DNA from: Baffinella frigidus
Taxonomy: Eukaryota; Cryptophyceae; Cryptomonadales; Baffinellaceae
Assembly (NCBI GenBank): GCA_026770585.1
Contig: MU647396.1
Coordinates: 1,751-15,794 of the forward strand
DNA length: 14,044 bases
Direction: 5' to 3'
Shown here: positions 1 to 5,684 of the stretch, piece by piece
How the letters are laid out: the number at the start of each line of letters is the position of its first letter
How positions within the stretch are numbered: position 1 is the first letter of the stretch
Made by a program: the position numbers and the translations under genes
The notes under the pieces: model-generated
Told to the model about the DNA's origin: nothing
Database searches by the model: none
What the model saw: the letters and a program-made list of their open reading frames with translations, nothing else

Positions 1-67
1 ACCCCAAACCCCAAACCCCAAACCCCACACCCCACAACCCAAACCCCACACCCCAAACCCCAAACCA
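1..67. repeat. degenerate CCCCAAA heptamer array
   Basis: Tandem CCCCAAA units with variants such as CCCCACA and CCCAAAC run from the window edge. The G-rich strand reads TTTGGGG, one base from the TTTAGGG telomere unit. The array may continue beyond the window. Confidence 0.9.
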
Positions 68-139
68 GGGCAAGGGCATGGAGAAGGAGGGTCGTGAGTG
101 GCTCCAAAAGGTCCCTCCTCCACCACTTAGAAGCCACCG

Positions 140-268
140 TACCACGCCAGAGTCTTCGAAGGGGTTGCCAAAAGTCAATTTTCCCACAGGGGCAATGGTT
201 TTCAAAAGTCAAAGGCGCGGGAAAAGGCGACTTGAAAAAAATTCCCCTTCCTCCACTCTGGCGTGGTA
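140..268. repeat. inverted repeat, ~25 bp arms
   Basis: Left arm 140-164 begins TACCACGCCAGAGT and ends GAAGGGG. Right arm 244-268 is its reverse complement with a few mismatches. The ~80 bp interior is rich in AAAAGTCAA and TTTTCCC motifs. No coding role is apparent; short frames across it are not credible. Confidence 0.7.
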
Positions 269-412
269 GTTCTTTCCCCCCGGATTTCCGAGGGAAATGC
301 CGGTTGTCATCCACAGCGACGGGTAAGATTTGTACCAGAGTCGTGTTGATGAAAAAGGCACCCCTCCCCTTTCACACGAGGCTACCCAAGAATGCTAGAG
401 GGACCTATTTAA

Positions 413-462
413 AACCAACGTGCTTCTAAAAGTGGGCATTTGTGTGGTAACTTTCGTTGGTT
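413..462. repeat. degraded Fam-H hairpin
   Basis: AACCAACG at 413-420 pairs with CGTTGGTT at 455-462. The right side contains GTGTGGTAACTTTCGTTGG, which matches the core of the better copies at 797, 11702 and 13256. The loop stretch CTAAAAGTGGGCATTT resembles the 11702 loop. The left core is partly deleted. Confidence 0.5.
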
Positions 463-646
463 GGTCACGAAACTCTGCAAAATTAGCACAGTCACGAGGT
501 TGCAAAACCCTATCCTGGTGCAAATGTTAACAACCCCACTTGTAAATAGGTGGACCTACCCTAACACATACCCGTCGGGGCCGGACTGATTGAGTATGTG
601 TGGAGGGTAGGTATGCGTTAAGGGCGCAGACAGAGGACGCCGGCGT
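463..646. other. unannotated spacer
   Basis: I see no gene, repeat family or RNA in this stretch. Frames that cross it run on into the CCCCAAA array and are not credible. Confidence 0.6.
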
Positions 647-693
647 CCCCCAAACCCCAAACCCCAAACCCCAAACCCCAAACCCCAAACCCC
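647..693. repeat. CCCCAAA heptamer array
   Basis: About six and a half nearly perfect CCCCAAA units, the same variant as at the left edge. Confidence 0.95.
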
Positions 694-796
694 TGCGCTT
701 CGCCGCTGGGCCGAGCGTCACGTGCCCCTTCACGTCAGCCCACTGCAGAGCAAGGCCAGCGAGGGGCTGGGCGCGGGAATCGGAACAGTTCATCGT

Positions 797-944
797 GCGC
801 TTATCCGGGGAAACCTATTTTTCTTTAGTTTGAGGTCCACCAAAATTACTACACGGTTCGTTCTTGTTAGTAATATTAAAGCAGTTGTGTAGTAATTTTC
901 GTGGCCATCAAACTACAGAAAAATAGGTTTCCCCGGATAAGCGC
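797..944. repeat. Fam-H hairpin (long palindrome)
   Basis: Two 58 bp arms (797-854 and 887-944) are reverse complements with only a few mismatches and enclose a 32 nt loop. The ends read GCGCTTATCCGGGG and its complement. The loop-proximal core (ACGAAAATTACTACAC, facing GTGTAGTAATTTTC) and the loop are shared with the hairpin at 11702, while the outer arm sequence is unrelated to that copy. It could be a mobile foldback element or a long-hairpin RNA locus. No reading frame is conserved. Confidence 0.85.
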
Positions 945-991
945 CCTAGGACCCTACTGGCCCTGCTCCTTATGAGCGAGGTACCCCTGTA
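945..991. mobile_element. Fam-1 MITE, right-end fragment
   Basis: CCTAGGACCCTACTGG leads into CTTATGAGCGAGGTACCCCTGTA, the Fam-1 terminus. The left half is missing. Its terminal TA is also the first TA of the Fam-2 element that follows. Confidence 0.75.
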
Positions 992-1092
992 TCCCTTGAG
1001 TGGCGAGAGGGTCAAAATTGACCTCCAAGAGGTCCTAGGCAGGTCCTAGGGCCCTACGGTAGGGCGTATGCGCCTACTGGCCACTTGGGATA
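990..1092 (-). mobile_element. Fam-2 MITE, complete
   Basis: The left end TATCCCTTGAGTGGC and right end GCCACTTGGGATA form a short TIR. The interior (CCTAGGCAGGTCCTAGGGCCCTACGGTAGGGC) is in reverse orientation to the copies at 2406 and 4583. Length is ~103 bp, with no coding capacity. Confidence 0.85.
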
Positions 1093-1149
1093 CCTCCCGG
1101 ATAAGCGCACAGCTGGAAGACGCATGCGTCGGACATGGGCGTTGCAGAG

Positions 1150-1200
1150 GCCAAGGCCTCTGGCGAGCGGGACTGTTAGTAACGTTGATACCAATGTTAC
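1150..1200 (+). repeat. Rep-R, partial copy
   Basis: GCCAAGGCCTCTGGCGAGCGGGACTGTTAGTAA and the following GATACCAATGTTA resemble the 3' part of the Rep-R copies at 1339, 1591 and 1687. Confidence 0.6.
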
Positions 1201-1333
1201 ATCCCAAAACCACAAACCACACACCACAAACCACAATCCTAAAACCACAAACCACAAACCACAAACCACAAACCACAAACCACAAACCGAAAACCCCGAA
1301 CCACAAACCAAAAACCACAAACCACCCCAAGCC
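1201..1333. repeat. CCACAAA heptamer array, degenerate
   Basis: About 130 bp of ACCACAA-phase heptamers with interspersed variants (CCCCGAA, CCAAAAA, CCTAAAA). It belongs to the same CCNNAAA series as the CCCCAAA and CCATAAA arrays. Both strands translate into long repetitive frames (WFVVCGL-like on the minus strand), which are artefacts. Confidence 0.95.
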
Positions 1334-1338
1334 CCAAA

Positions 1339-1427
1339 CCCTCGCAGGCAGCGGGCAAGGGGTCCTAGAGACAAAGGCCGAGACCCTGGCAAGCGGGACT
1401 GTTAATACTGTTAACACCAATATTGAA
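1339..1427 (+). repeat. Rep-R, full copy
   Basis: It begins CCCTCGCAGGCAGCGGGCAAG, passes through GTCCTAGAGACAAAGGCCGAG and GGCAAGCGGGACTGTTAATA, and ends TTAACACCAATATTGAA. It is embedded in heptamer arrays on both sides. Confidence 0.8.
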
Positions 1428-1451
1428 CCCTACACCCCAAACCCCAAACCC

Positions 1452-1574
1452 TACAGGGGTGCCTCGCTCATAAGAACCCCCCCCCCCCCCCTAGGACCCT
1501 ACAGTAGGCCCATGCCTAGGGTCATATGGTGGTCCTAGGGGGGGGGGCTTTCTTGTGAGCGAGGCACCCCTGTA
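1452..1574 (-). mobile_element. Fam-1 MITE, complete
   Basis: It runs from TACAGGGGTGCCTCGCTCATAAG to CTTGTGAGCGAGGCACCCCTGTA. It is TA-flanked and sits in heptamer sequence (AAACCC-TA before, TA-AACCCC after). The asymmetric centre is reversed relative to most copies. C and G runs of 14 and 9 flank the core. Confidence 0.9.
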
Positions 1575-1590
1575 AACCCCACACCCCAAA

Positions 1591-1686
1591 CCCTGGCAGG
1601 CATCGGGCAAGGGGGGTCCTAGAGACAAAGGCCGAGATCTTGGCAAGCGGGACCAGACTGTCAATACTGTTAACACCAATATTGAA
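1591..1686 (+). repeat. Rep-R, full copy
   Basis: Same organisation as the 1339 copy: CCCTGGCAGGCATCGGGCAAG, then GTCCTAGAGACAAAGGCCGAG, then the AACACCAATATTGAA end. Confidence 0.85.
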
Positions 1687-1757
1687 GTCCTAGAGACAAA
1701 GGCCGAGATCTTGGCAAGCGGTACCGGACTGTCAATACTGTTAACACCAATATTGAA
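1687..1757 (+). repeat. Rep-R, tandem 3' duplicate
   Basis: This segment repeats GTCCTAGAGACAAAGG through AACACCAATATTGAA directly after the previous copy with few differences. It is a recent-looking tandem duplication lacking the first ~22 bp. Confidence 0.9.
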
Positions 1758-1771
1758 CCCCACACCCCACA

Positions 1772-1822
1772 CCCTCGCAGGCTGCGTACAAGGGGGTCCC
1801 TGAGGCGAAAGCCGTGCTCCTA
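1772..1822 (+). repeat. Rep-R, 5' fragment
   Basis: CCCTCGCAGGCTGCGTACAAG followed by GGGGTCCCTGAGGCGAAAGCC matches the start of the copy at 2234. The 3' half is lost. Confidence 0.7.
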
Positions 1823-1852
1823 TGCACAGGCCTACGCTACGGCCCTAGTGGT

Positions 1853-1956
1853 TATCCCTTAAGTGACCAACGGTTGAATAATCGCCCGTGGAAGCCCTAG
1901 GCAGGTCCTAGGGCCCTACCGTAGGGCGTATGCGCCTACTCGTCACTTAAGGGATA
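1853..1956 (-). mobile_element. Fam-2 MITE, complete
   Basis: TATCCCTTAAGTGACC at the left pairs with GTCACTTAAGGGATA at the right. The interior CCTAGGCAGGTCCTAGGGCC and GTATGCGCCTACT mark the reverse orientation. About 104 bp. Confidence 0.9.
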
Positions 1957-2020
1957 CGTGTGAGATAGTGAATTCACTACGGAACCACCCCGAGGTTGAG
2001 GCTAGATTAAATGGCGCAGA

Positions 2021-2110
2021 CCATAAACCATGAACCATAAACCATGAACCATAACCCATAACCCCTAAACCATAAACCATAAACCATAACCCACAACCCC
2101 TGAATACGGA
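2021..2110. repeat. CCATAAA/CCATGAA heptamer array
   Basis: Tandem CCATAAA units with CCATGAA and CCATAAC variants. The same variant resumes after the Fam-2 fragment (about 2212-2233), so that fragment interrupts the array. Confidence 0.9.
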
Positions 2111-2134
2111 CCCTGAACACCAACCCCTAAACCC

Positions 2135-2212
2135 TACCCCTTAAGTGACCAGTAGGCTCATACGTCCTACCGTAGGGCCCTAGGACCTGTCTAGGGCCCT
2201 AGGACCTGTCTA
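2135..2212 (+). mobile_element. Fam-2 MITE, truncated
   Basis: TACCCCTTAAGTGACCAGTA starts a Fam-2 element that continues through CGTAGGGCCCTAGGACCTG. It then repeats TCTAGGGCCCTAGGACCTG and stops at TA without the right TIR. CCATAAA heptamers follow. Confidence 0.75.
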
Positions 2213-2233
2213 CCATAAACCATAAACCCCAAA

Positions 2234-2296
2234 CCCTCGCAGGCTGCGAACAAGGGGGTCCCTGAAGCGAAAGCCGCGCTTCTGGCAAGCGGGACA
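2234..2296 (+). repeat. Rep-R, copy leading into SINE-like unit
   Basis: CCCTCGCAGGCTGCGAACAAG, GGGGTCCCTGAAGCGAAAGCC and TCTGGCAAGCGGGAC match Rep-R. Instead of the TGTTAATACTG tail it continues into the SINE-like sequence. Confidence 0.7.
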
Positions 2297-2350
2297 GAGG
2301 CGGCGCAGAAGGCGTTGTGAGTTTCAGCTCTGTTGTTCGAATCTCCTCTA
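2271..2350 (+). repeat. tRNA-like (SINE head) candidate
   Basis: TGGCAAGCGG at 2283-2292 resembles a pol III A box. GTTCGAATC at 2335-2343 is a good B-box match about 50 bp downstream, and GCCGCGC lies upstream of the A box. The putative T stem around TTCGAAT does not pair, so this is not a functional tRNA. The segment from GCGGGACAGAGGCGG to GTTCGAATCTCCTCTA recurs in pieces at 2676-2889. It could be a tRNA-derived retroposon or a chance box pair. Confidence 0.35.
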
Positions 2351-2516
2351 CAGGGGTACCTCGCTCACAAGAAACTGCCCCCCCCCCCTAGGAACACCGT
2401 AGGGCTATCCCTGAAGTGCCCAGTAGGCTCATACGCCCTACGGTAGGGCCCTAGGACCTGGCTAGGACCTCAGGCCCCCAAATTTGGAGGCCTGGTCACT
2501 TAAGGGATAGGCATAG
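2349..2516 (+). mobile_element. Fam-1 MITE, left half, interrupted by Fam-2
   Basis: TACAGGGGTACCTCGCTCACAAG starts a Fam-1 copy that reaches ACCGTAGGGC. A complete Fam-2 element follows, then GGCATAG resumes Fam-1 for a few bases. The right half is absent. The insertion is at the second central TA of Fam-1. Confidence 0.8.
2406..2509 (+). mobile_element. Fam-2 MITE nested in Fam-1
   Basis: The ends TATCCCTGAAGTGCCC and GGTCACTTAAGGGATA are intact. The interior is AGTAGGCTCATACGCCCTAC, TAGGGCCCTAGGACCTGGC and the near-palindrome CCCCCAAATTTGGAGG. Fam-1 sequence lies on both sides. Confidence 0.9.
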
Positions 2517-2598
2517 CGGGGCAGAGGCGGGGCAGAAGGTCGTGTGACAAGAACCCTGGCCTCCGCCGGCTCGTCGCGTGAGTCAGACTCTCTTGCGT

Positions 2599-2599
<1 letters not shown>

Positions 2600-2641
<42 letters not shown>

Positions 2642-2645
2642 AGAC
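2600..2645. repeat. (GA)n microsatellite
   Basis: GTGAGAGAGA then uninterrupted GA dinucleotides and a GAGCGAGCGAGAG tail. The minus strand translates to poly-SL, which is an artefact. Confidence 0.95.
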
Positions 2646-2675
2646 TGGGTGAGTGAGTGAGTGGGCGTGAGTCAG

Positions 2676-2889
2676 AGCAAGCGGGACAGAGGCGGAGCAG
2701 AAGGTGTTGTGATCTGCAGGAAAGCCATGCTTCCTTTCGGATCACGTGATGCAAATCAAAATGCTGGTTTGATGCAGACCACATGCTGGTTTGATTCAAA
2801 TCAAAATGCTGGCTTGTCGGCCTCGGGCGGCCAGAGGCAGATGAGACTGCGCGATTGTGATTTTGAACTCTGTTCGAATCTCCTCTACG
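2676..2889 (+). repeat. split copy of SINE-like repeat
   Basis: GCGGGACAGAGGCGGAGCAGAAGGTGTTGTGA (about 2682-2713) and TGAACTCTGTTCGAATCTCC (about 2869-2888) together match 2290-2350. About 150 bp of other repeat lies between them. At the end, CTCCTCTACGCCGGG is an unoccupied counterpart of the Fam-1 insertion site at 2349. Confidence 0.5.
2715..2812 (+). repeat. Fam-T related segment with CAAAATGCTGG repeats
   Basis: CTGCAGGAAAGCCATGCTTC and CTTTCGGATCACGTGATGCA match the segments at 3894 and 12353. CAAATCAAAATGCTGG occurs at 2752 and 2797 around a GCTGGTTTGAT duplication. A related CATATCAAAATGGTGG follows the 3894 copy. Confidence 0.65.
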
Positions 2890-2899
2890 CCGGGCCTCT

Positions 2900-2925
2900 C
2901 GCCCCGAGGCGGGCCCGTCCTACAT
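2900..2925 (+). repeat. short dispersed GC-rich repeat
   Basis: CCCGAGGCGGGCCCGTCCTA recurs with small changes at about 4014-4033 (+) and 4898-4924 (-); CTGAGGCGGGCCCG occurs near 5121. The boundaries are unclear. Confidence 0.55.
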
Positions 2926-3009
2926 GCAGGTCTGGGGATACAGTCCCGTGTAGGATGGCCGGAGTGACTTTACTTGTACCCAGAGCTGCGTCCTCACAGC
3001 CTAGAGCTC

Positions 3010-3132
3010 TACAGGGGTACCTCGCTCATAAGAAACTGCCCCCCCCCCTAGGACCACCGTAGGGCCCTAGGCATAGGCCTACTGTAGGGTCCTAGGGGGG
3101 GGGCGGTTTCTTATGAGCGAGGTACCTCTGTA
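3010..3132 (+). mobile_element. Fam-1 MITE, complete
   Basis: Ends are TACAGGGGTACCTCGCTCATAAG and CTTATGAGCGAGGTACCTCTGTA; the centre is CTAGGACCACCGTAGGGCCC then GGCATAGGCCTACTGTAGGG. Similar GCTGCGTCCTCA sequence lies on both sides (about 2985 and 3134). The right flank GGGCTGCGTCCTCAG is shared with the copy at 9274. Confidence 0.95.
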
Positions 3133-3231
3133 GGGCTGCGTCCTCAGCCGGCTAGATTCCGCTCTGTAACACCTGAGGTTCCGCGGTTTCATGGGTACTG
3201 AATGAATTCCATCGTGCTCGGCCACGGGGGT

Positions 3232-3264
3232 CTCCGAGCGAGGGACGCGCTTCTGGCAAGTTAG
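3232..3264 (+). repeat. direct repeat, left of hairpin
   Basis: CTCCGAGCGAGGGACGCGCT then TCTGGCAAGTTAG matches 3442-3474 on the far side of the hairpin at 3287, and resembles the middle of Rep-R. Confidence 0.7.
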
Positions 3265-3286
3265 TAGATTCCGACGCCTTCGCGAA

Positions 3287-3436
3287 GCAATAATGGCTCC
3301 AAGCCCCGTACAAATTTTGCATGGGACAAGACCATGGACACGACCGTAAAGTCGTTTAAATGTCCATGAAAGGTATTTTAGGGTCGTGTCCAATGTTTGG
3401 TACAAAATTTGTACCAGGGCTTGGAGCCATTATTGC
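3287..3436. repeat. hairpin, ~57 bp arms
   Basis: Left arm 3287-3345 starts GCAATAATGGCTCCAAGCCC and ends GGACACGACC. Right arm 3382-3436 is its complement, ending GGGCTTGGAGCCATTATTGC. The ~36 nt loop is AT-rich. The outer 20 bp are perfect, but mismatches and indels lie nearer the loop. It has no similarity to the Fam-H core. Confidence 0.85.
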
Positions 3437-3441
3437 GTGGT

Positions 3442-3474
3442 TCTCCGAGCAAAGGCCGCGCTTCTGGCAAGTGC
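3442..3474 (+). repeat. direct repeat, right of hairpin
   Basis: CTCCGAGCAAAGGCCGCGCT then TCTGGCAAGTGCA matches 3232-3264 with about five substitutions. Confidence 0.7.
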
Positions 3475-3495
3475 ACTCGGAGTCAGAACATTTCG

Positions 3496-3592
3496 CCTAA
3501 GTCAACTCCCCCTGAAAGCCAGCGCCTTAAGTCAAATGCCGGCCATGGTGCCCGGGTCCATCTAAACGAAAACAGGGGAAAGTTGACTTAGG
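3496..3592. repeat. inverted repeat, ~20 bp arms (CCTAAGTCAACT)
   Basis: CCTAAGTCAACTCCCCCTG (3496-3514) pairs with CAGGGGAAAGTTGACTTAGG (3573-3592). Further copies of the AAGTCAA/TTGACTT motif occur at about 3528 and 3603. Confidence 0.7.
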
Positions 3593-3715
3593 TGAGCTGG
3601 TTGACTTCGCTGAAAGATTTGTTTTTTAAGGGGGGGGGCTGAAAAGGGGGCAAAGGAGGCTCGGCTGAACCTGCATGGGTAGAGTCGAGGAGCTCATCCG
3701 TAGATTACTCCCAAC

Positions 3716-3782
3716 TCCTCAAGAGTGAGGTGGGCTGTGGCCTTCGACGTGAGTGTAAATAAAAGCACCAAAGCACCAAAAT
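3716..3782 (+). repeat. Rep-S with AAAGCACC tail
   Basis: CTCAAGAGTGAGGTGGGCTG then GTGGCCTTCGACGTGAGTGT precedes a short (AAAGCACC)n run. The same order is seen at 13799-13870, and in part at 9210 and 10925. A dispersed repeat with a simple-sequence 3' tail suggests a retroposon, without proof. Confidence 0.6.
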
Positions 3783-3803
3783 CTTGTGGCTCGGAGTGAA
3801 GTG

Positions 3804-3955
3804 GGTCAGGGGCAGCGCAGAAGCTCTTGTGATTTCAGGTCCTTTAGGTCCTGCAGGTCCTTCGAGCTCCCAACATAGGCGGACGCCGGAACTGGTCCTG
3901 CAGAAAGGCCATGCTTCCTTTCGGATCTCTTGATCCATATCAAAATGGTGGTGTG
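3804..3955 (+). repeat. Fam-T subfamily segment
   Basis: GGGGCAGCGCAGAAGCTCTTG leads into CAGGTCCTTTAGGTCC, GAGCTCCCAACATAGGCGGA, GGAACTGGTCCTGCAGAAAG and GCCATGCTTCCTTTCGGATC. The segment at 12304-12395 is a close relative. It is a diverged relative of the Fam-T arm. Confidence 0.65.
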
Positions 3956-4074
3956 TCGACTGCGGGCATTCCACGAGACATCTGCCCGTTGCAGAGCAAT
4001 GGCTCCAATGCCATCCCGAGGCGGGCTCGTCCTAGCCTAGCTGGCCTAGGTCCTCACAGCCGCCAGAGGCAGAG

Positions 4075-4213
4075 CTTATCTCAGAAAACGAGTTCTAAAA
4101 CTCGTTTTCTTAAGTCAATTCCCCTATAAATTTGTCAACTTATGCGGAGAGTAAAGAATAAGTTGACGAATTACTTGAGAAAACGAGTTCTAAAACTCGT
4201 TTTCTGAGATAAG
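4075..4213. repeat. hairpin with nested palindromes
   Basis: CTTATCTCAG (4075-4084) pairs with CTGAGATAAG (4204-4213). Inside each arm lies an identical 26 bp unit (4084-4109 and 4179-4204) that is itself a hairpin: GAAAACGAGTT, loop CTAA, AACTCGTTTTC. The centre also pairs (GTCAACTTATGC with GAATAAGTTGAC). The segment can fold as one long hairpin or as two small ones. Confidence 0.85.
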
Positions 4214-4228
4214 AGCGGAAGCCTTGAA

Positions 4229-4398
4229 GCTGCCACACAGCGGACTTCGACGGGATTTCTGAATAACCCTTAAGCGATAAGACCTAGGACCCTACGGTAG
4301 GCAATCCGTAGGGACATAGGGGGGTTCCTACGGATAAGGTAACGGACACTCGGCCGATTTTGGGCCGAAAATCCCGTCGTAGCCCGCTGTGTGGCAGC
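4229..4398. mobile_element. TIR element, 30 bp ends (GCTGCCACACAGC)
   Basis: The 30 bp arm starting GCTGCCACACAGCGGACTTC and its complement at 4369-4398 differ at two or three positions. The 110 bp interior holds CCTAGGACCCTACGGTAGGC and no coding capacity. A solo arm recurs at 11408-11437, so this is a dispersed family. No clear target duplication is seen. Confidence 0.75.
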
Positions 4399-4407
4399 GC
4401 TGCGTGC

Positions 4408-4473
4408 GAGGACGATGAAATGGATTGGATGCAAATCGCGAAATGGATGCATCCAATACATTTCATCGTCCTC
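4408..4473. repeat. short hairpin, 26 bp arms
   Basis: GAGGACGATGAAATGGATTG (arm 4408-4433) pairs with 4448-4473 with one mismatch around a 14 nt loop. The structure resembles a pre-miRNA stem in size, but expression cannot be judged. Confidence 0.75.
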
Positions 4474-4534
4474 AAAATGCTGGGCTCTCGGGGGCCGAAA
4501 AATCGCGAAATCTCAGGTGTTGCAGAGCGGAGTC

Positions 4535-4764
4535 TACAGGGGAACCTCGCTCATAAGCAACTGCCCCCCCCCATGGGACCACCATCCCTTAAGTGCCCAG
4601 TAGGCTCATACGCCCTACGGTAGGGCCCTAGGACCTGCCTAGGACCTCTAGGCCCTCAAATTTGTGGGCATGGCCACTTATGGGATAGGGCCCTGGGCAT
4701 AGGCCTACACTGTACTGTAGGGTCCTAGGGGATGGTGGTTTCTTATGAGCGAGGTATCCCTGTA
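4535..4764 (+). mobile_element. Fam-1 MITE split by nested Fam-2
   Basis: The left end TACAGGGGAACCTCGCTCAT runs to GGGACCACC. Fam-1 resumes after the nested element at GGGCCCTGGGCATAGGCC and ends GAGCGAGGTATCCCTGTA. The insertion is at the first central TA of Fam-1, a different site from the 2406 case. Confidence 0.9.
4583..4686 (+). mobile_element. Fam-2 MITE nested in Fam-1
   Basis: The left end is CATCCCTTAAGTGCCC, with the first T of TATCCC altered. The right end is GGCCACTTATGGGATA. The interior is AGTAGGCTCATACGCCCTAC, GGGCCCTAGGACCTGCC and the CAAATTTG near-palindrome. Confidence 0.85.
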
Positions 4765-4884
4765 CAGGGGTACCTCGCTCATAAGAAACCGCCGCCCCCC
4801 CTAGGACCACCGTATGACCCTAGGCATAGTCCTACTGTAGGGTCCTAGGGGGCGGCGGTTTCTTATGAGCGAGGTGCCCCTGTA
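4763..4884 (+). mobile_element. Fam-1 MITE, complete, abutting previous copy
   Basis: It starts TACAGGGGTACCTCGCTCAT on the same TA that ends the preceding copy, and ends GAGCGAGGTGCCCCTGTA. Its flank TAGCCGTCTGGGGACGCAGC is the reverse complement of the flanks at 3133 and 9395. Confidence 0.95.
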
Positions 4885-4947
4885 GCCGTCTGGGGACGCA
4901 GCCCCAGGACGGACCCGCCTCGGGACGGAGTAGAGAGAACCACCCTG

Positions 4948-5084
4948 TATCCCTTCTTCACGAGCCTCTGCACTGGAGAGCGAAACGCGATCCGAGAGCA
5001 AAAATGCTTTCTTTGCAGTCCTTTCTACGGAAGGGCGTGGCGTTGGCATATGTTGGGAGAAATTAAAACCTAAAGGACCTAAAG
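4948..5084 (-). mobile_element. Fam-T solo arm
   Basis: On the minus strand it starts CTTTAGGTCCTTTAGGTTTT and passes through TCTCCCAACATATGCCAACG, TTCCGTAGAAAGGACTGCA, GGATCGCGTTTCGCTCTCC and AGTGCAGAGGCTCGTGAAG. It is a single arm of the foldback at 10534. Frames read from it are not genes. Confidence 0.8.
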
Positions 5085-5278
5085 GAGATGGAAAGAACAG
5101 AGTTCACACCGCCTTCCTCCTCTGAGGCGGGCCCGTTTCTTCAGGCGCATAGACTTTTGTATTACTCAACTCAAGGCTCAAGGGCCTCGTTTAGGACCTG
5201 TGTCGAGAGTAATAAAGAAGAAAGACGAAGAAGTTCACACCGCGCCTCCTCACTGCCCGCAGCCTCGGCATTTCCATC
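5085..5278. other. unannotated spacer with AGTTCACACCGC direct repeat
   Basis: AGTTCACACCGCC near 5100 and AGTTCACACCGCG near 5231 are the only internal repeat I see. There is no credible gene. Confidence 0.5.
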
Positions 5279-5385
5279 TACAGGGGTACCTCGCGCATAA
5301 GAAATCGCGCCTCCCTAGGACCCTACAGAAGGGGTAGGCCTATGCCTAGGGCCCTATGGTGGTCCGATGGGGGGGGCAGTTTTCT
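5279..5385 (-). mobile_element. Fam-1 MITE, left and centre
   Basis: TACAGGGGTACCTCGCGCAT starts a reversed-centre copy (GGACCCTACAG to GGCCTATGCCTAGGGCCC) that runs to GGTCCGATGGGGGG and GCAGTTTTCT. It then breaks off. The Fam-1 right terminus reappears at 5628, about 240 bp on, so it may hold an insertion. Confidence 0.7.
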
Positions 5386-5627
5386 GGGGCTACTACCCCA
5401 ATAGGATCATCCACTCACCCCCCATAGCCTCGTGAGGGGGAGTCTGGATCCTGGAGTGACTTTACACAGGTCACGTCCTCTCGGCCACGTCCCCTCGGTC
5501 ACGTCCACTATACGGAGATATAGGACTCGGCACGTGCCATCCGTCTTTCCTCTCAGTGAAGCCTAACTCGCACACGATGTCTCCGTGTGTCTCTAGCGCC
5601 CGAGCGGAGCACTTCCGCCAGAAGTTT

Positions 5628-5650
5628 CTTATGAGCGAGGAACCCCTGTA
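5628..5650 (-). mobile_element. Fam-1 right terminus
   Basis: TTTCTTATGAGCGAGGAACCC ending CTGTA. The variant base in GAGGAACCCC is shared with the fragment at 6482 and may complete the copy begun at 5279. The intervening 5386-5627 has a short TTCTGG/CCAGAA inverted pair at its edges and no gene. Confidence 0.7.
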
Positions 5651-5684
5651 CAGCCCTTACTCGATTACAAGGTCACACACTTTT

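Noticed and set aside
1046-1420. Long minus-strand frames rich in WFVVCGL (124 and 112 codons) and plus-strand frames rich in NHKPQT
   Set aside because: They are translations of the CCACAAA heptamer array; a 7 bp period gives repeated residues in every frame.
2271-2350. Functional tRNA gene
   Set aside because: Box-like motifs are present but the T stem and acceptor do not pair; kept only as a weak SINE candidate.
2500-2799. 99-codon minus-strand frame with SLSLSL
   Set aside because: It reads through the GA microsatellite and neighbouring repeats; no domain.
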